Shown: piece by piece, positions 1-5,423 of the stretch | Layout of the letters: the number at the start of each line of letters is the position of its first letter | Numbering within the stretch: position 1 is the stretch's first letter | Source of the DNA: Lysobacterales bacterium | Lineage (GTDB): Bacteria; Pseudomonadota; Gammaproteobacteria; Xanthomonadales; SZUA-36 | NCBI GenBank assembly: GCA_026193295.1 | Contig: JAPHSB010000195.1 | Location: 1 to 8,495 of the forward strand | Direction of reading: 5' to 3' | Length of the DNA: 8,495 nucleotides | Translations under genes and position numbers: made by a program | The notes under the pieces: generated by a model | Told to the model about the DNA's origin: nothing | What the model saw: the letters and a program-made list of their open reading frames with translations, nothing else | Database searches by the model: none

Positions 1-482
1 ACGATCAGGGCGCTGCTGCGGCTGTGCCTGAACCACTGGAGGATGCTGCGGCCGTAGCGCTCCTTGTTCACCTCGCGCATGCAGCCCCAAAGTGAAACGG
101 CTTCGGCCACGATGGCGAACAGCAGCACGCCGATGGCGATCCAGGGATGGCTCAGGGGAACCGGGTGCAGCAATTTGTGCACGCCTTCATAGAGCGAGAA
201 CATGCCGCCCAGGCTGAACAGGATCACTGCCACCAGGAACGACCAGAAGTAGATGCTCTTGCCGAAACCCAGCGGATGGTCGTCGGTCGGTGCCTTGCGC
301 GTCTGGCGCAATCCGAGGATCAGCAGCAATTGGTTGCCGGCGTCGGCCACCGAGTGGATGGCCTCGGCCAGCATCGCGCCCGAACCGGTGACGAAGGCCG
401 CGACGCCCTTGGCGATCGCGATCGAGGTATTGGCAAACAGCGCAAAAAGAATGGACTTCAGGGAATCAGCCTGGCCGGCCAT
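1..482 (-). CDS. Cation diffusion facilitator (CDF) transporter, ZnT9/SLC30A9-like, partial
   Basis: Inner-membrane divalent metal efflux protein, probably for Zn2+ or a similar ion in exchange for protons. Only the first 160 residues are in the window; the C-terminal part lies to the left of base 1. The translation begins MAGQADSLKSILFALFANTS and has hydrophobic segments at roughly residues 8-30, 80-98 and 112-132. The second segment region carries AMLAEAIHSVADAGNQ (36-51), in which H43 and D47 form the HxxxD half of the intramembrane metal site known for CDF proteins. It is followed by the DDHPLGFG loop (67-74). The AEAIHSxAD...NQ and HPLGF pattern resembles the SLC30A9 branch more than FieF/YiiP, which is judged from memory of the family. 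The ATG at 482 has a GGGAG Shine-Dalgarno about 10 bases upstream. It lies 86 bases after the PDZ gene on the same strand and has its own promoter-like sequence, so it may be expressed independently. Family assignment is firm; the transported metal is not known. Confidence 0.9.
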   Translation of the reverse strand, partial: MAGQADSLKSILFALFANTSIAIAKGVAAFVTGSGAMLAEAIHSVADAGNQLLLILGLRQTRKAPTDDHPLGFGKSIYFWSFLVAVILFSLGGMFSLYEGVHKLLHPVPLSHPWIAIGVLLFAIVAEAVSLWGCMREVNKERYGRSILQWFRHSRSSALI

Positions 483-517
483 GCTGACGACGCTCCCGCG
501 GTATGAAACACCCGGTG

Positions 518-546
518 ATTATGCGGGGGCGGGGCGGTGTGCTCAA
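518..546 (-). promoter_or_regulatory. Sigma-70-like promoter for the CDF transporter
   Basis: On the minus strand TTGAGC (546-541, 4 of 6 consensus bases) is followed by exactly 17 bases and then CATAAT (523-518, 5 of 6). It lies 36 bases upstream of the CDF start codon, in the gap between the PDZ gene and the CDF gene. The spacer is almost pure C/G, so the two AT-containing boxes stand out. Motif reading only; no transcript data. Confidence 0.5.
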
Positions 547-568
547 GCAAAGTGTCGGCGGCAGCGAT

Positions 569-1915
569 TCACAGGTTGGGCGCAGCGTGCGGATGGACCC
601 GCGGGGAAAAGCCCAGCCGGTTCTCCGGCATCACTACGCTCAGCGTCTTGTCCTTGCGGGCACGCTTGATGGCGATTTCGATTTCGCTGCCCGGCTCGAT
701 CTCGCGCAGCGCCCGCATCAGGTCAGCCGGGGAGTTGACCGGCCGGCTGTCGATATCGAGCACCACGTCGCCGGCTTCGAGTTGGTAGGCGTTGTCCGAC
801 CGGGCTTGCAACACCAGCACGCCGCGATCGGTCTTGAAGTAGGCGCCAAGACCTTCGTTGACTTCCGCCAGCTCGAGACCCTGGGCGTACGGCAGCCCGA
901 ACCACACATTGGCTTCTCTCAGTGCCTGGCCGGCCAGGCCGGAGAATTCAATCTCGACATCGAAATCTTCCGGCAGGCCGAGATCGTGTTCGATGGAGAG
1001 TTCCTCACCGTCCGGCGACACGAACAGGAACCGCCTGGTTTCCAATTCCTTGTTGAGGGCCCTGATGTGGGCATTGAGCTGCTCATGATCGATCTGCGGG
1101 ATTTCGATACGCTCGACAACGACGTGCGGAGCGCCGGGCGCGGGCGGTGCGTCGGGAATCCGGATCATGGTCTGCCAACTGCTGGGTTCGCGCTGCTCGG
1201 CCGTGACCTCGAAATCGAGCGTTGCTCCATCCCGTTGCACAACCACCGCGATTGTTTCTCCGGACTCGACTTCGTCCATGACCCGGAACAGGGTTTCGCG
1301 GCCCTTGCTCCCTTCCTCGCCGGCGAGGTTCTCGCCCCCGATCGACACCAGCACGTCACCGGCCTGCAGGCCGGCCCGGTCGGCCGGGCCATCCGGCGAC
1401 ACGCCGACTATGGTCACGCCCTCGGCCGATTCCTTCCCCAGCACAACGCCGATGACCGCGCGGTCGCCCAGGTTCATTTCCCGCTCTATCTGGACAGCTC
1501 CCGCACTCCTTGCCAGTGCCCGGTGCGCCTCCGCGATTTCCCGGCTGGCCTCGCGCAATTCGCGGTGAGCCCGGCTCAGCTCTTCTCGCGCGCGCTCCAT
1601 TTCCTCCTGCTGCCTGGCGCGCTCCTCCATTTGTTCCTGACTCTGCGCCTTGGCGCTTTCGCGCTGTTGCCTCTGCGCTTCCCGTTCCAGGGCCGCGCTC
1701 GAGCGAGCCATTTCGCGCGCCAGTTCGGCGGCTTTCATGGCCCCCGCGCGAGCCTGCTCTGCTTCGATGCGGGCAAGTTCTGCTTCTTCCAGCATGGCCT
1801 GCTGCTCCTGCCGCGCAAGGCTGTCGTCAGGTCCCGCAAGTGCTGACAAGGACAGTCCCGAAAGCAGGGCGATCAGGGCGCAGCTGGTCATTTGGATCAA
1901 TGGACGTGTGTTCAT
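569..1915 (-). CDS. Exported coiled-coil protein with two PDZ domains
   Basis: Predicted periplasmic, non-enzymatic PDZ protein of 448 residues. Residues 1-27 form a signal peptide (hydrophobic 10-26, cleavage likely after ALSALA-27); there is no lipobox cysteine. Residues 31-137 are a highly charged Ala/Glu/Arg/Gln-rich helix, predicted to be a long coiled coil. PDZ1 spans about 153-240, with the GVVLG-type carboxylate-binding strand and the PADRAGLQAGDVLVSIGG core (177-194). A linker with PPAPGAP (257-263) leads to a less typical region (265-330). PDZ2 spans about 337-430 and includes YQLEAGDVVLDIDSRPVNSP (377-396). I see no trypsin-like His-Asp-Ser triad, so this is not HtrA/DegS although the PDZ pair resembles theirs. 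The ATG at 1915 has a GAGGA Shine-Dalgarno about 9 bases upstream. It starts 27 bases after the putative anti-sigma gene, so it is likely the third gene of the sigma operon. Its role is unknown; protein-tail binding or scaffolding in envelope stress sensing is an inference. Confidence 0.88.
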   Translation of the reverse strand: MNTRPLIQMTSCALIALLSGLSLSALAGPDDSLARQEQQAMLEEAELARIEAEQARAGAMKAAELAREMARSSAALEREAQRQQRESAKAQSQEQMEERARQQEEMERAREELSRAHRELREASREIAEAHRALARSAGAVQIEREMNLGDRAVIGVVLGKESAEGVTIVGVSPDGPADRAGLQAGDVLVSIGGENLAGEEGSKGRETLFRVMDEVESGETIAVVVQRDGATLDFEVTAEQREPSSWQTMIRIPDAPPAPGAPHVVVERIEIPQIDHEQLNAHIRALNKELETRRFLFVSPDGEELSIEHDLGLPEDFDVEIEFSGLAGQALREANVWFGLPYAQGLELAEVNEGLGAYFKTDRGVLVLQARSDNAYQLEAGDVVLDIDSRPVNSPADLMRALREIEPGSEIEIAIKRARKDKTLSVVMPENRLGFSPRVHPHAAPNL

Positions 1916-1942
1916 GATGCGAGTTCCTCTCTGTGTTCCCGC

Positions 1943-2539
1943 TTACAAAGACGCCACCTGGCGGTATTCGCGTCGCAAACGATTTTCATAAAGCCGGTCG
2001 AGGTCCATCAGCAGGCTGACGCGCTGGCTCCACAACGGCAGGGAATCGGGCCGGCGGCTGAGTTCTTCGTCCACCTGGGCCACGAGGTCCTCGAGTTCGA
2101 CCTGGTACACCACGGCCCGTGCCGGCAGGTCGCCCGTGCCCGAACGAAGGGCGCGCAGGCGCCCCTCCAGCCGCTGCGAGAGGGCGATCATCACGTTAAG
2201 AGTTTCCGTCTCAGGCGCGGCCCCGCCGTCAACCACGCCGGATTGCCCTTGCGTTGAGGGCAGCGCCTGCGCCAACGACTGTTCCGGTGCAGGTTCCACC
2301 GGGCCGGATAGCGGCCGTTGCAGCACCAATCCCAGCGCCAGGGTCACGCTCGCGGCCAAGGCCAGAGCGCCCCCGGCGTAACGCAGTGCCGTGCGGCGTC
2401 GTTGCTCCCGGCGCAATACCGCTTCGATGACCGGCCAGCCGTCACGCGGCGGCGAGACCAATGGCAGACTCTGCAGGTTCAAGGGATCTTGCTTTTTCTG
2501 CATGGGCTGTTTCATGAGGTATACCTTTGCTGAATTCAT
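1943..2539 (-). CDS. Putative one-span membrane anti-sigma factor
   Basis: A 198-residue protein encoded directly after the ECF sigma factor; its ATG overlaps the sigma stop codon (ATGA), which implies translational coupling. A second in-frame ATG at 2515 (MKQPMQKKQ) has an AAAGG Shine-Dalgarno 8 bases upstream and could be the true start, giving 190 residues. Layout: cytoplasmic tail of about 50 residues containing PPRDGWPVIEAVLRREQRRR (30-49), one membrane span (about 51-73), a Pro/Glu/Gln-rich linker (74-108), then a helical periplasmic domain (about 112-198). The 'PRDxWPxIEAxL' stretch ahead of a single span is familiar from gammaproteobacterial proteins encoded next to ECF sigma factors. 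The protein has no Cys and no His, so it cannot be a HxxxCxxC zinc-binding anti-sigma factor. The function is inferred from gene order and topology; sequence identity to a characterised anti-sigma factor has not been shown. Confidence 0.75.
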   Translation of the reverse strand: MNSAKVYLMKQPMQKKQDPLNLQSLPLVSPPRDGWPVIEAVLRREQRRRTALRYAGGALALAASVTLALGLVLQRPLSGPVEPAPEQSLAQALPSTQGQSGVVDGGAAPETETLNVMIALSQRLEGRLRALRSGTGDLPARAVVYQVELEDLVAQVDEELSRRPDSLPLWSQRVSLLMDLDRLYENRLRREYRQVASL

Positions 2540-3132
2540 GGCGCTATCCCGCCGGCCGCTTTCCCGCCCGGAGCTTCGCCCGGGATGCTTTCCCCGGGGC
2601 CCTCGAGCAATGACCTGAGCCTGGCGCGGGCGCGTGACAGGCGGGTCTTGGAAAAGCTCTCCGTCTTGCCAAACATTTCCGCGATCTCCTTGTGGCCGTA
2701 ACCTTCGACATCGTGCAGCCAGACCACGGCACGGTCTTCGTCTCCCAGTGAAGCCAGCGCGGCCTCCAGGTCCATGGCGAGCCCCAACTGTTCCTGTTGA
2801 CCGTGGCTCGACGCATGGTAATCCTGAAACTCGAGTTCCTGCGCCCGGGGACTGCGGCGCAGCGTGCTGATGGCGTGGTTGACTACTACCCGGCGCAACC
2901 AACCCCAGAAGGGCGCGTCACCGCGGTACTGGCGCAACTTGCGGAATACCGTGATGAAGGCTTCCTGCGTGACTTCCTGCGCGGTGTCCGGGCACTGGCA
3001 AATCCGCAACGCCACCGAGTAGGCCGGCTGCTGGAACCACCGGAAAATTCGTTCGCAGGCGGGCAATGAGCCGCGCCTGGCCTGCGCCAGCGTGATCTGG
3101 TCCACCTCGATGTCGAAAGGCGACTGGGTCAT
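2536..3132 (-). CDS. ECF-type RNA polymerase sigma factor (sigma-70 family)
   Basis: A 198-residue group 4 sigma factor that directs RNA polymerase to a dedicated promoter set. Region 2 covers about residues 24-93, with the core-binding helix DTAQEVTQEAFITVFRKL (49-66) and the -10-recognition part PFWGWLRRVVVNHAISTLRR (74-93). A polar linker (94-118) is followed by region 4 (about 120-177): LEAALASLGDEDRAVVWLHD and a helix-turn-helix YGHKEIAEMFGKTESFSKTRLSRARARLR (145-173). The C-terminal 20 residues are a Gly/Pro/Ala tail. The frame stays open 52 residues upstream, but the ATG at 3132 (MTQSPFDIEV) is preferred: AAGGA lies about 4 bases upstream, and the extra residues look random and exceed normal ECF length. 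It is the first gene of a minus-strand operon with the anti-sigma and PDZ genes. The target promoter and autoregulation could not be established from the upstream sequence. Confidence 0.92.
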   Translation of the reverse strand: MTQSPFDIEVDQITLAQARRGSLPACERIFRWFQQPAYSVALRICQCPDTAQEVTQEAFITVFRKLRQYRGDAPFWGWLRRVVVNHAISTLRRSPRAQELEFQDYHASSHGQQEQLGLAMDLEAALASLGDEDRAVVWLHDVEGYGHKEIAEMFGKTESFSKTRLSRARARLRSLLEGPGESIPGEAPGGKAAGGIAP

Positions 3133-3239
3133 CACATCCTTAGACGCTGCCCCCGGGGAAAAGGTCGCAGCGGCAGGTGCATCCGGTCGCCTTCTCTCTC
3201 GGGCAGACCTGACATGCTCAGTGCCACGGCCAGTTTGAA

Positions 3240-3362
3240 GCGTTCGCTCAGTGCAGAATCCCCGGATTTGTGGGACACAGTTCACCATAGCGGACGGGGC
3301 CGTCGCTTGCAGGTGTCGGAAGTTGGGCTAAACTGCCCTGCAATCAACCCTGGAGCGAACGC
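3240..3362. repeat. 10-bp inverted repeat in the sigma factor/greB divergent region
   Basis: GCGTTCGCTC (3240-3249) and its perfect reverse complement GAGCGAACGC (3353-3362) flank 103 bases. The right copy overlaps the greB Shine-Dalgarno and touches its ATG; the left copy lies about 110 bases upstream of the sigma start. Read along each gene's own strand, both copies are GAGCGAACGC. They could be two sites of a regulator acting on both promoters, but a 10-bp match by chance in 230 bases is not rare (a few percent). The rest of the divergent region (3133-3362) holds no gene I can support. Confidence 0.3.
3307..3334 (+). promoter_or_regulatory. Sigma-70-like promoter for greB
   Basis: TTGCAG (3307-3312) and TAAACT (3329-3334) are separated by 16 bases and lie about 30 bases upstream of the greB ATG. 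The match is 4 of 6 in each box. Position and spacing are right for a housekeeping promoter, but this is motif reading only. Confidence 0.45.
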
Positions 3363-3860
3363 ATGGCCCGCTGGCGGCCACCCACCACACGCAGCAGCCC
3401 CTACATCACGCCCGACGGCGAACGCGCGCTGAGAGAGGAGCTCAAGGAGCTCTGGTTGCGCCGCCGACAGGAAGTGGTTCCGGCCCTGAGCGCGGCAGCA
3501 GCGGAGGGTGATCGGTCCGAGAATGCCGAGTACATCTACCGCAAGAAGCAGCTCGGTGAGATCGACCGCCGCGTGCGCTACCTTTCGAAGCGCCTGGACG
3601 AGATCGAAGTGGTGCGCAGCAAGCCACCGCGGCAGGACCGCGTGTTTTTCGGGGCCTCCGTTCGCCTGCAGGACGCAAATGGAGCGGAACGGCAGTACCG
3701 TATCGTCGGCGCGGATGAGACCAACGCCGGCAAGGGCTGGATCTCCGTGGATTCGCCGATGGCCCGCTCCCTGCTGGGCCGCCAGGTGGACGATGAAATC
3801 ACCGTCGATCTGCCCGAGGGCAGGGTGGATCTCGTACTGCTGGACATCATCTATAGGTAG
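3363..3860 (+). CDS. greB: Transcription elongation factor GreB
   Basis: Transcript cleavage factor that enters the RNA polymerase secondary channel and stimulates hydrolysis of the backtracked RNA 3' end. The 165-residue protein matches E. coli GreB (158 aa) along its length, with a short N-terminal extension of about 10 residues. Residues 14-88 form the antiparallel coiled coil; its tip carries GDRSENAEY (49-57), where D50 and E53 are the acidic pair that holds catalytic Mg2+. EIDRRVRYL (66-74) is a GreB-type signature. The C-terminal FKBP-like domain covers about 92-165 and includes RVFFGASVRL, YRIVGADE and ISVDSPMARSLLG (the last at 127-139). The ATG at 3363 has GGAG 7 bases upstream. The gene is divergent from the sigma factor, and its TAG stop lies within a REP-like palindrome. 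GreB rather than GreA is supported by the VFFGAxV and RRVRYL motifs. Confidence 0.95.
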   Translation: MARWRPPTTRSSPYITPDGERALREELKELWLRRRQEVVPALSAAAAEGDRSENAEYIYRKKQLGEIDRRVRYLSKRLDEIEVVRSKPPRQDRVFFGASVRLQDANGAERQYRIVGADETNAGKGWISVDSPMARSLLGRQVDDEITVDLPEGRVDLVLLDIIYR

Positions 3861-3877
3861 GAGCGGCTTCAGCCGCC
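3857..3877 (+). repeat. REP-like palindrome with GTAG head overlapping the greB stop codon
   Basis: GTAGGAGCGGCTTCAGCCGC begins with GTAG, the tetranucleotide that marks REP elements mobilised by RAYT (TnpA-REP) transposases, followed by an imperfect-loop palindrome (GCGGC, TTCA loop, GCCGC). The same core is, as I recall, abundant between genes in Xanthomonadales genomes. The TAG of GTAG (3858-3860) is used as the greB stop. Only one copy is in the window. It could also act as a 3' mRNA-stabilising hairpin or weak attenuator for greB; no U tract follows, so it is not a canonical terminator. Confidence 0.6.
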
Positions 3878-3918
3878 ATTACCCACGTGACGTTCCCGAT
3901 TGAATTCGTCTGCCCGGG

Positions 3919-3947
3919 CTTGAAAAAAATCGCAGGGGACATCATAT
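3919..3947 (+). promoter_or_regulatory. Heat-shock (sigma-32) promoter of hsp20, overlapping a sigma-70-like promoter
   Basis: CTTGAAA (3919-3925) is a perfect sigma-32 -35 element. After 14 bases comes CATCATAT (3940-3947), matching 6 of 8 positions of CCCCATAT. The same DNA also reads as a sigma-70 promoter: TTGAAA (3920-3925, 5 of 6), 17 bases, CATATT (3943-3948, 4 of 6). Either would start transcription near 3953-3956, giving an hsp20 leader of about 90 nt that begins at the first GC hairpin. Confidence 0.72.
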
Positions 3948-3952
3948 TTTTG

Positions 3953-4043
3953 CTGCGGTCGCCGAACGGGGCCGCAGGCGCTCCCGGCCGACAGGCGGGA
4001 GTCAACAAACCCATACCGAATTGCTTCACAGGAGGATACGGTA
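3953..4043 (+). promoter_or_regulatory. ROSE-type RNA thermometer in the hsp20 5' leader
   Basis: The leader between the predicted start site and the hsp20 ATG can form three hairpins. Hairpin 1 pairs CTGCGG (3953-3958) with CCGCAG (3972-3977). Hairpin 2 pairs CTCCCG (3981-3986) with CGGGAG (3996-4001). Hairpin 3 is closed by a perfect 5-bp stem, TACCG (4014-4018) with CGGTA (4039-4043), ending right at the ATG. Inside it UUGCU (4021-4025) faces the Shine-Dalgarno AGGAG (4030-4034), giving U-A, C-G, G-G, U-A and U-G pairs. That UUGCU/AGGAG arrangement with a central G-G pair is the hallmark of ROSE thermometers of small heat-shock genes. Multiple GC hairpins before an SD-masking weak hairpin is also the known ROSE layout. 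Melting at high temperature would expose the SD. Fold derived by hand. Confidence 0.75.
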
Positions 4044-4511
4044 ATGACGACTTTTGACTTTTCACCCCTTTTTCGCACATCCGTTGGCTACGACCGGCTG
4101 GCATCGTTGCTGAATTCCGCGACCCGCCTCGAGCAGGGCACGGGGTTCCCCCCATACAACATCCAGCGGGCCGGCGAGGACCACTACAGGATCACCATGG
4201 CCGTGGCCGGGTTCTCGGAGAATGAACTCAGCATCTCGACCGAGAACAATCGCCTCGTGGTGACCGGCGAGAAGCCCGAGGAACAGGAAGGCGATGAAAA
4301 CGCCTACCTTTACCGCGGCATAGCAACCCGTTCGTTCGAGCGACGCTTCAACCTGGCGGAACACGTCAAGGTTACCGGCGCGCGACTGGACAACGGCCTG
4401 CTGCACATCGAGCTTGAGCGGGAGATCCCCGAGGCCATGAAGCCGCGCTCGATCGAAATTCGTGCGTCGGGCAAGCTGCTCGAAGGCGAGTCGCAGGACA
4501 AAGCCGCTTAA
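4044..4511 (+). CDS. ibpA: Small heat-shock protein, Hsp20/IbpA family
   Basis: ATP-independent cytoplasmic chaperone that binds unfolding proteins in large oligomers and hands them to DnaK/ClpB. The 155 residues follow E. coli IbpA closely in layout. The N-terminal arm (1-33) contains FDFSPLFRTSVGYDRL, followed by GFPPYNI (34-40), which matches the IbpA 'PPYN' start of the alpha-crystallin domain (about 37-130). Other diagnostic stretches are DHYRITMAVAGFSENEL (46-62), the YLYRGIATRSFERRF beta strands (88-102) and the family signature ARLDNGLLHIEL (113-124). The C-terminal I-x-I oligomerisation motif is IEI (137-139). The start has GGAGG 8 bases upstream, masked in the predicted ROSE hairpin. 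Expression is predicted to be doubly heat-controlled: sigma-32 transcription and RNA thermometer translation. An intrinsic terminator follows, so the gene appears monocistronic. IbpA versus IbpB cannot be separated for a single-copy homolog. Confidence 0.95.
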   Translation: MTTFDFSPLFRTSVGYDRLASLLNSATRLEQGTGFPPYNIQRAGEDHYRITMAVAGFSENELSISTENNRLVVTGEKPEEQEGDENAYLYRGIATRSFERRFNLAEHVKVTGARLDNGLLHIELEREIPEAMKPRSIEIRASGKLLEGESQDKAA

Positions 4512-4549
4512 CACCTGACGACGCTCCACGCGGTGGATGTATGCAAGGG

Positions 4550-4580
4550 AAGGGCGCCCAGACCGGGCGCCCTTCGTTTG
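4550..4580 (+). terminator. Rho-independent terminator after hsp20
   Basis: AAGGGCGCCC (4550-4559) pairs perfectly with GGGCGCCCTT (4565-4574) around the loop AGACC, followed by a short T-rich tail (TTCGTTT). A smaller hairpin (TCCAC 4525-4529, GTGGA 4533-4537) lies just upstream. It separates the heat-shock unit from the acyltransferase gene. The 98 bases from 4581 to the next ATG contain only weak promoter-like matches. Confidence 0.88.
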
Positions 4581-4678
4581 CAGACGTAACATCAGCGCTA
4601 TCGGGCCATTCCGGGCTGTGTTGCGTCCCGCTGTTTCCCCCGTTAGTCTGTGCCCTTGCGGAGGAAGCCGGACTGCCC

Positions 4679-5419
4679 ATGAAAAGCATACTGTTCTGGC
4701 CTTACCAGGTTTACGCGTGGTTGATCTTTTTTCCGCTTGTCGCGGTCCTGACTCTTGTGTTCAGCTCATTGACCGTATTGTTCGCCTGGCTGGTCAATCC
4801 ACACTTCGCCAGCCGCGTGTTTGCCAGCACCTGGGCCCGAGTCCTGGGGTTTCTGACGCCCATGCCCGTCACCGTTGAGGGTGCTGAAAACGCACTGCGC
4901 GATCGCAGCTACATCGTCGCCAGCAACCATCAGAGCATGTTCGACATCCTGGTTATCTATGGGTGGCTGAAGCTCGACCTCAAGTGGGTCATGAAGGCGG
5001 AACTGCGCAAGATGCCAGCCATCGGCATCGGTTGCGAAAAAGCCGGGCACATCTTCGTGGAACGACGCAACCCCAAGCAGGCATCACAGGCGATCAGCGA
5101 AGCCCTGGCGCGCCTTGGAGACGGCATCGGCATCCTGTTCTTCCCCGAAGGCACCCGCAGCCCGGACGGCCACCTGCTGCCGTTCAAGAAAGGCGCGTTC
5201 CGGACCGCCATTGACCAGCAACTGCCGTTGCTACCCGTGACACTCGTAGGCACGAGGGACATCCTGCCCGCGCGCTCCCTGAGGATTTTTCCGGGCAGGG
5301 CCCGCATGGTGATCCACCGGCCCATCGAGACCGCCGGCATGACGCTCGACCAGGTCGATGCCCTGATGCAGCAGTCCCGCGAAGTCATTACCTCGGCAAT
5401 GCCGCCCGAGTTGCGCTGA
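4679..5419 (+). CDS. plsC: Lysophospholipid acyltransferase, PlsC-like (1-acyl-glycerol-3-phosphate acyltransferase)
   Basis: Inner-membrane acyltransferase that probably converts lysophosphatidate to phosphatidate in phospholipid synthesis. The 246 residues match PlsC length (E. coli 245). Two N-terminal hydrophobic segments (about 5-27 and 27-40) anchor the protein. Block I is NHQSMFD (83-89) with catalytic H84 and D89 (HX4D). Block II is a KWVMKAELRKMPAIG stretch (103-117) followed by GHIFVERR (123-130). Block III is FFPEGTRS (154-161) with the glycerophosphate-binding EGTR. Block IV is LLPVTLVG (184-191). The ATG at 4679 is chosen because an earlier in-frame ATG (4541) lies inside the hsp20 terminator and would add 46 residues unlike the family; GAGGA lies 13 bases upstream, a rather long spacing. 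The rhomboid gene follows after 4 bases, so the two are probably co-transcribed. Another glycerolipid or ornithine-lipid acyltransferase of the same family is possible. Confidence 0.9.
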   Translation: MKSILFWPYQVYAWLIFFPLVAVLTLVFSSLTVLFAWLVNPHFASRVFASTWARVLGFLTPMPVTVEGAENALRDRSYIVASNHQSMFDILVIYGWLKLDLKWVMKAELRKMPAIGIGCEKAGHIFVERRNPKQASQAISEALARLGDGIGILFFPEGTRSPDGHLLPFKKGAFRTAIDQQLPLLPVTLVGTRDILPARSLRIFPGRARMVIHRPIETAGMTLDQVDALMQQSREVITSAMPPELR

Positions 5420-5423
5420 GCCG

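Noticed and set aside
1359..1390. A 16-bp perfect palindrome (CCGGCCTGCAGGCCGG) next to a 7-bp stem hairpin
   Set aside because: Both lie in the codons of the PDZ1 core (GPADRAGLQAGD) and are explained by GC-rich codon choice for Gly, Pro and Ala; no other copy is present in the window.
503..1846. A 447-codon open frame on the plus strand opposite the PDZ gene
   Set aside because: It mirrors the PDZ gene, whose minus-strand product has a signal peptide, coiled coil and two recognisable PDZ domains. The plus-strand product has no recognisable motif and is a GC-rich shadow.
2540..2902. Upstream extension of the anti-sigma candidate to 319 residues
   Set aside because: The extension lies entirely inside the sigma gene in another frame and looks random; the overlapping ATGA start is far more likely.
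3133..3288. A 52-residue N-terminal extension of the sigma factor
   Set aside because: The frame is open, but the extra residues resemble no ECF sigma N-terminus. The ATG at 3132 has an AAGGA Shine-Dalgarno and gives a normal family length.
3250..3290. A GAAC-type ECF -35 box upstream of the sigma factor for autoregulation
   Set aside because: TGAACTG is present on the minus strand, but no convincing -10 element lies at the usual 16-17 base spacing.
4062..4592. A 176-codon open frame on the minus strand opposite hsp20
   Set aside because: It runs through the coding region of a clear IbpA homolog and through the terminator; no motif or Shine-Dalgarno supports it.
4621..4649. TTGCGT-17-TAGTCT as a promoter for plsC
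   Set aside because: Spacing is ideal, but only 3 of 6 bases match in each box; too weak to call, though a promoter is expected here after the terminator.
4541..4678. A 46-residue N-terminal extension of the PlsC-like protein
   Set aside because: It would start inside the strong hsp20 terminator, and PlsC proteins start near the MKSILFWPYQ position.
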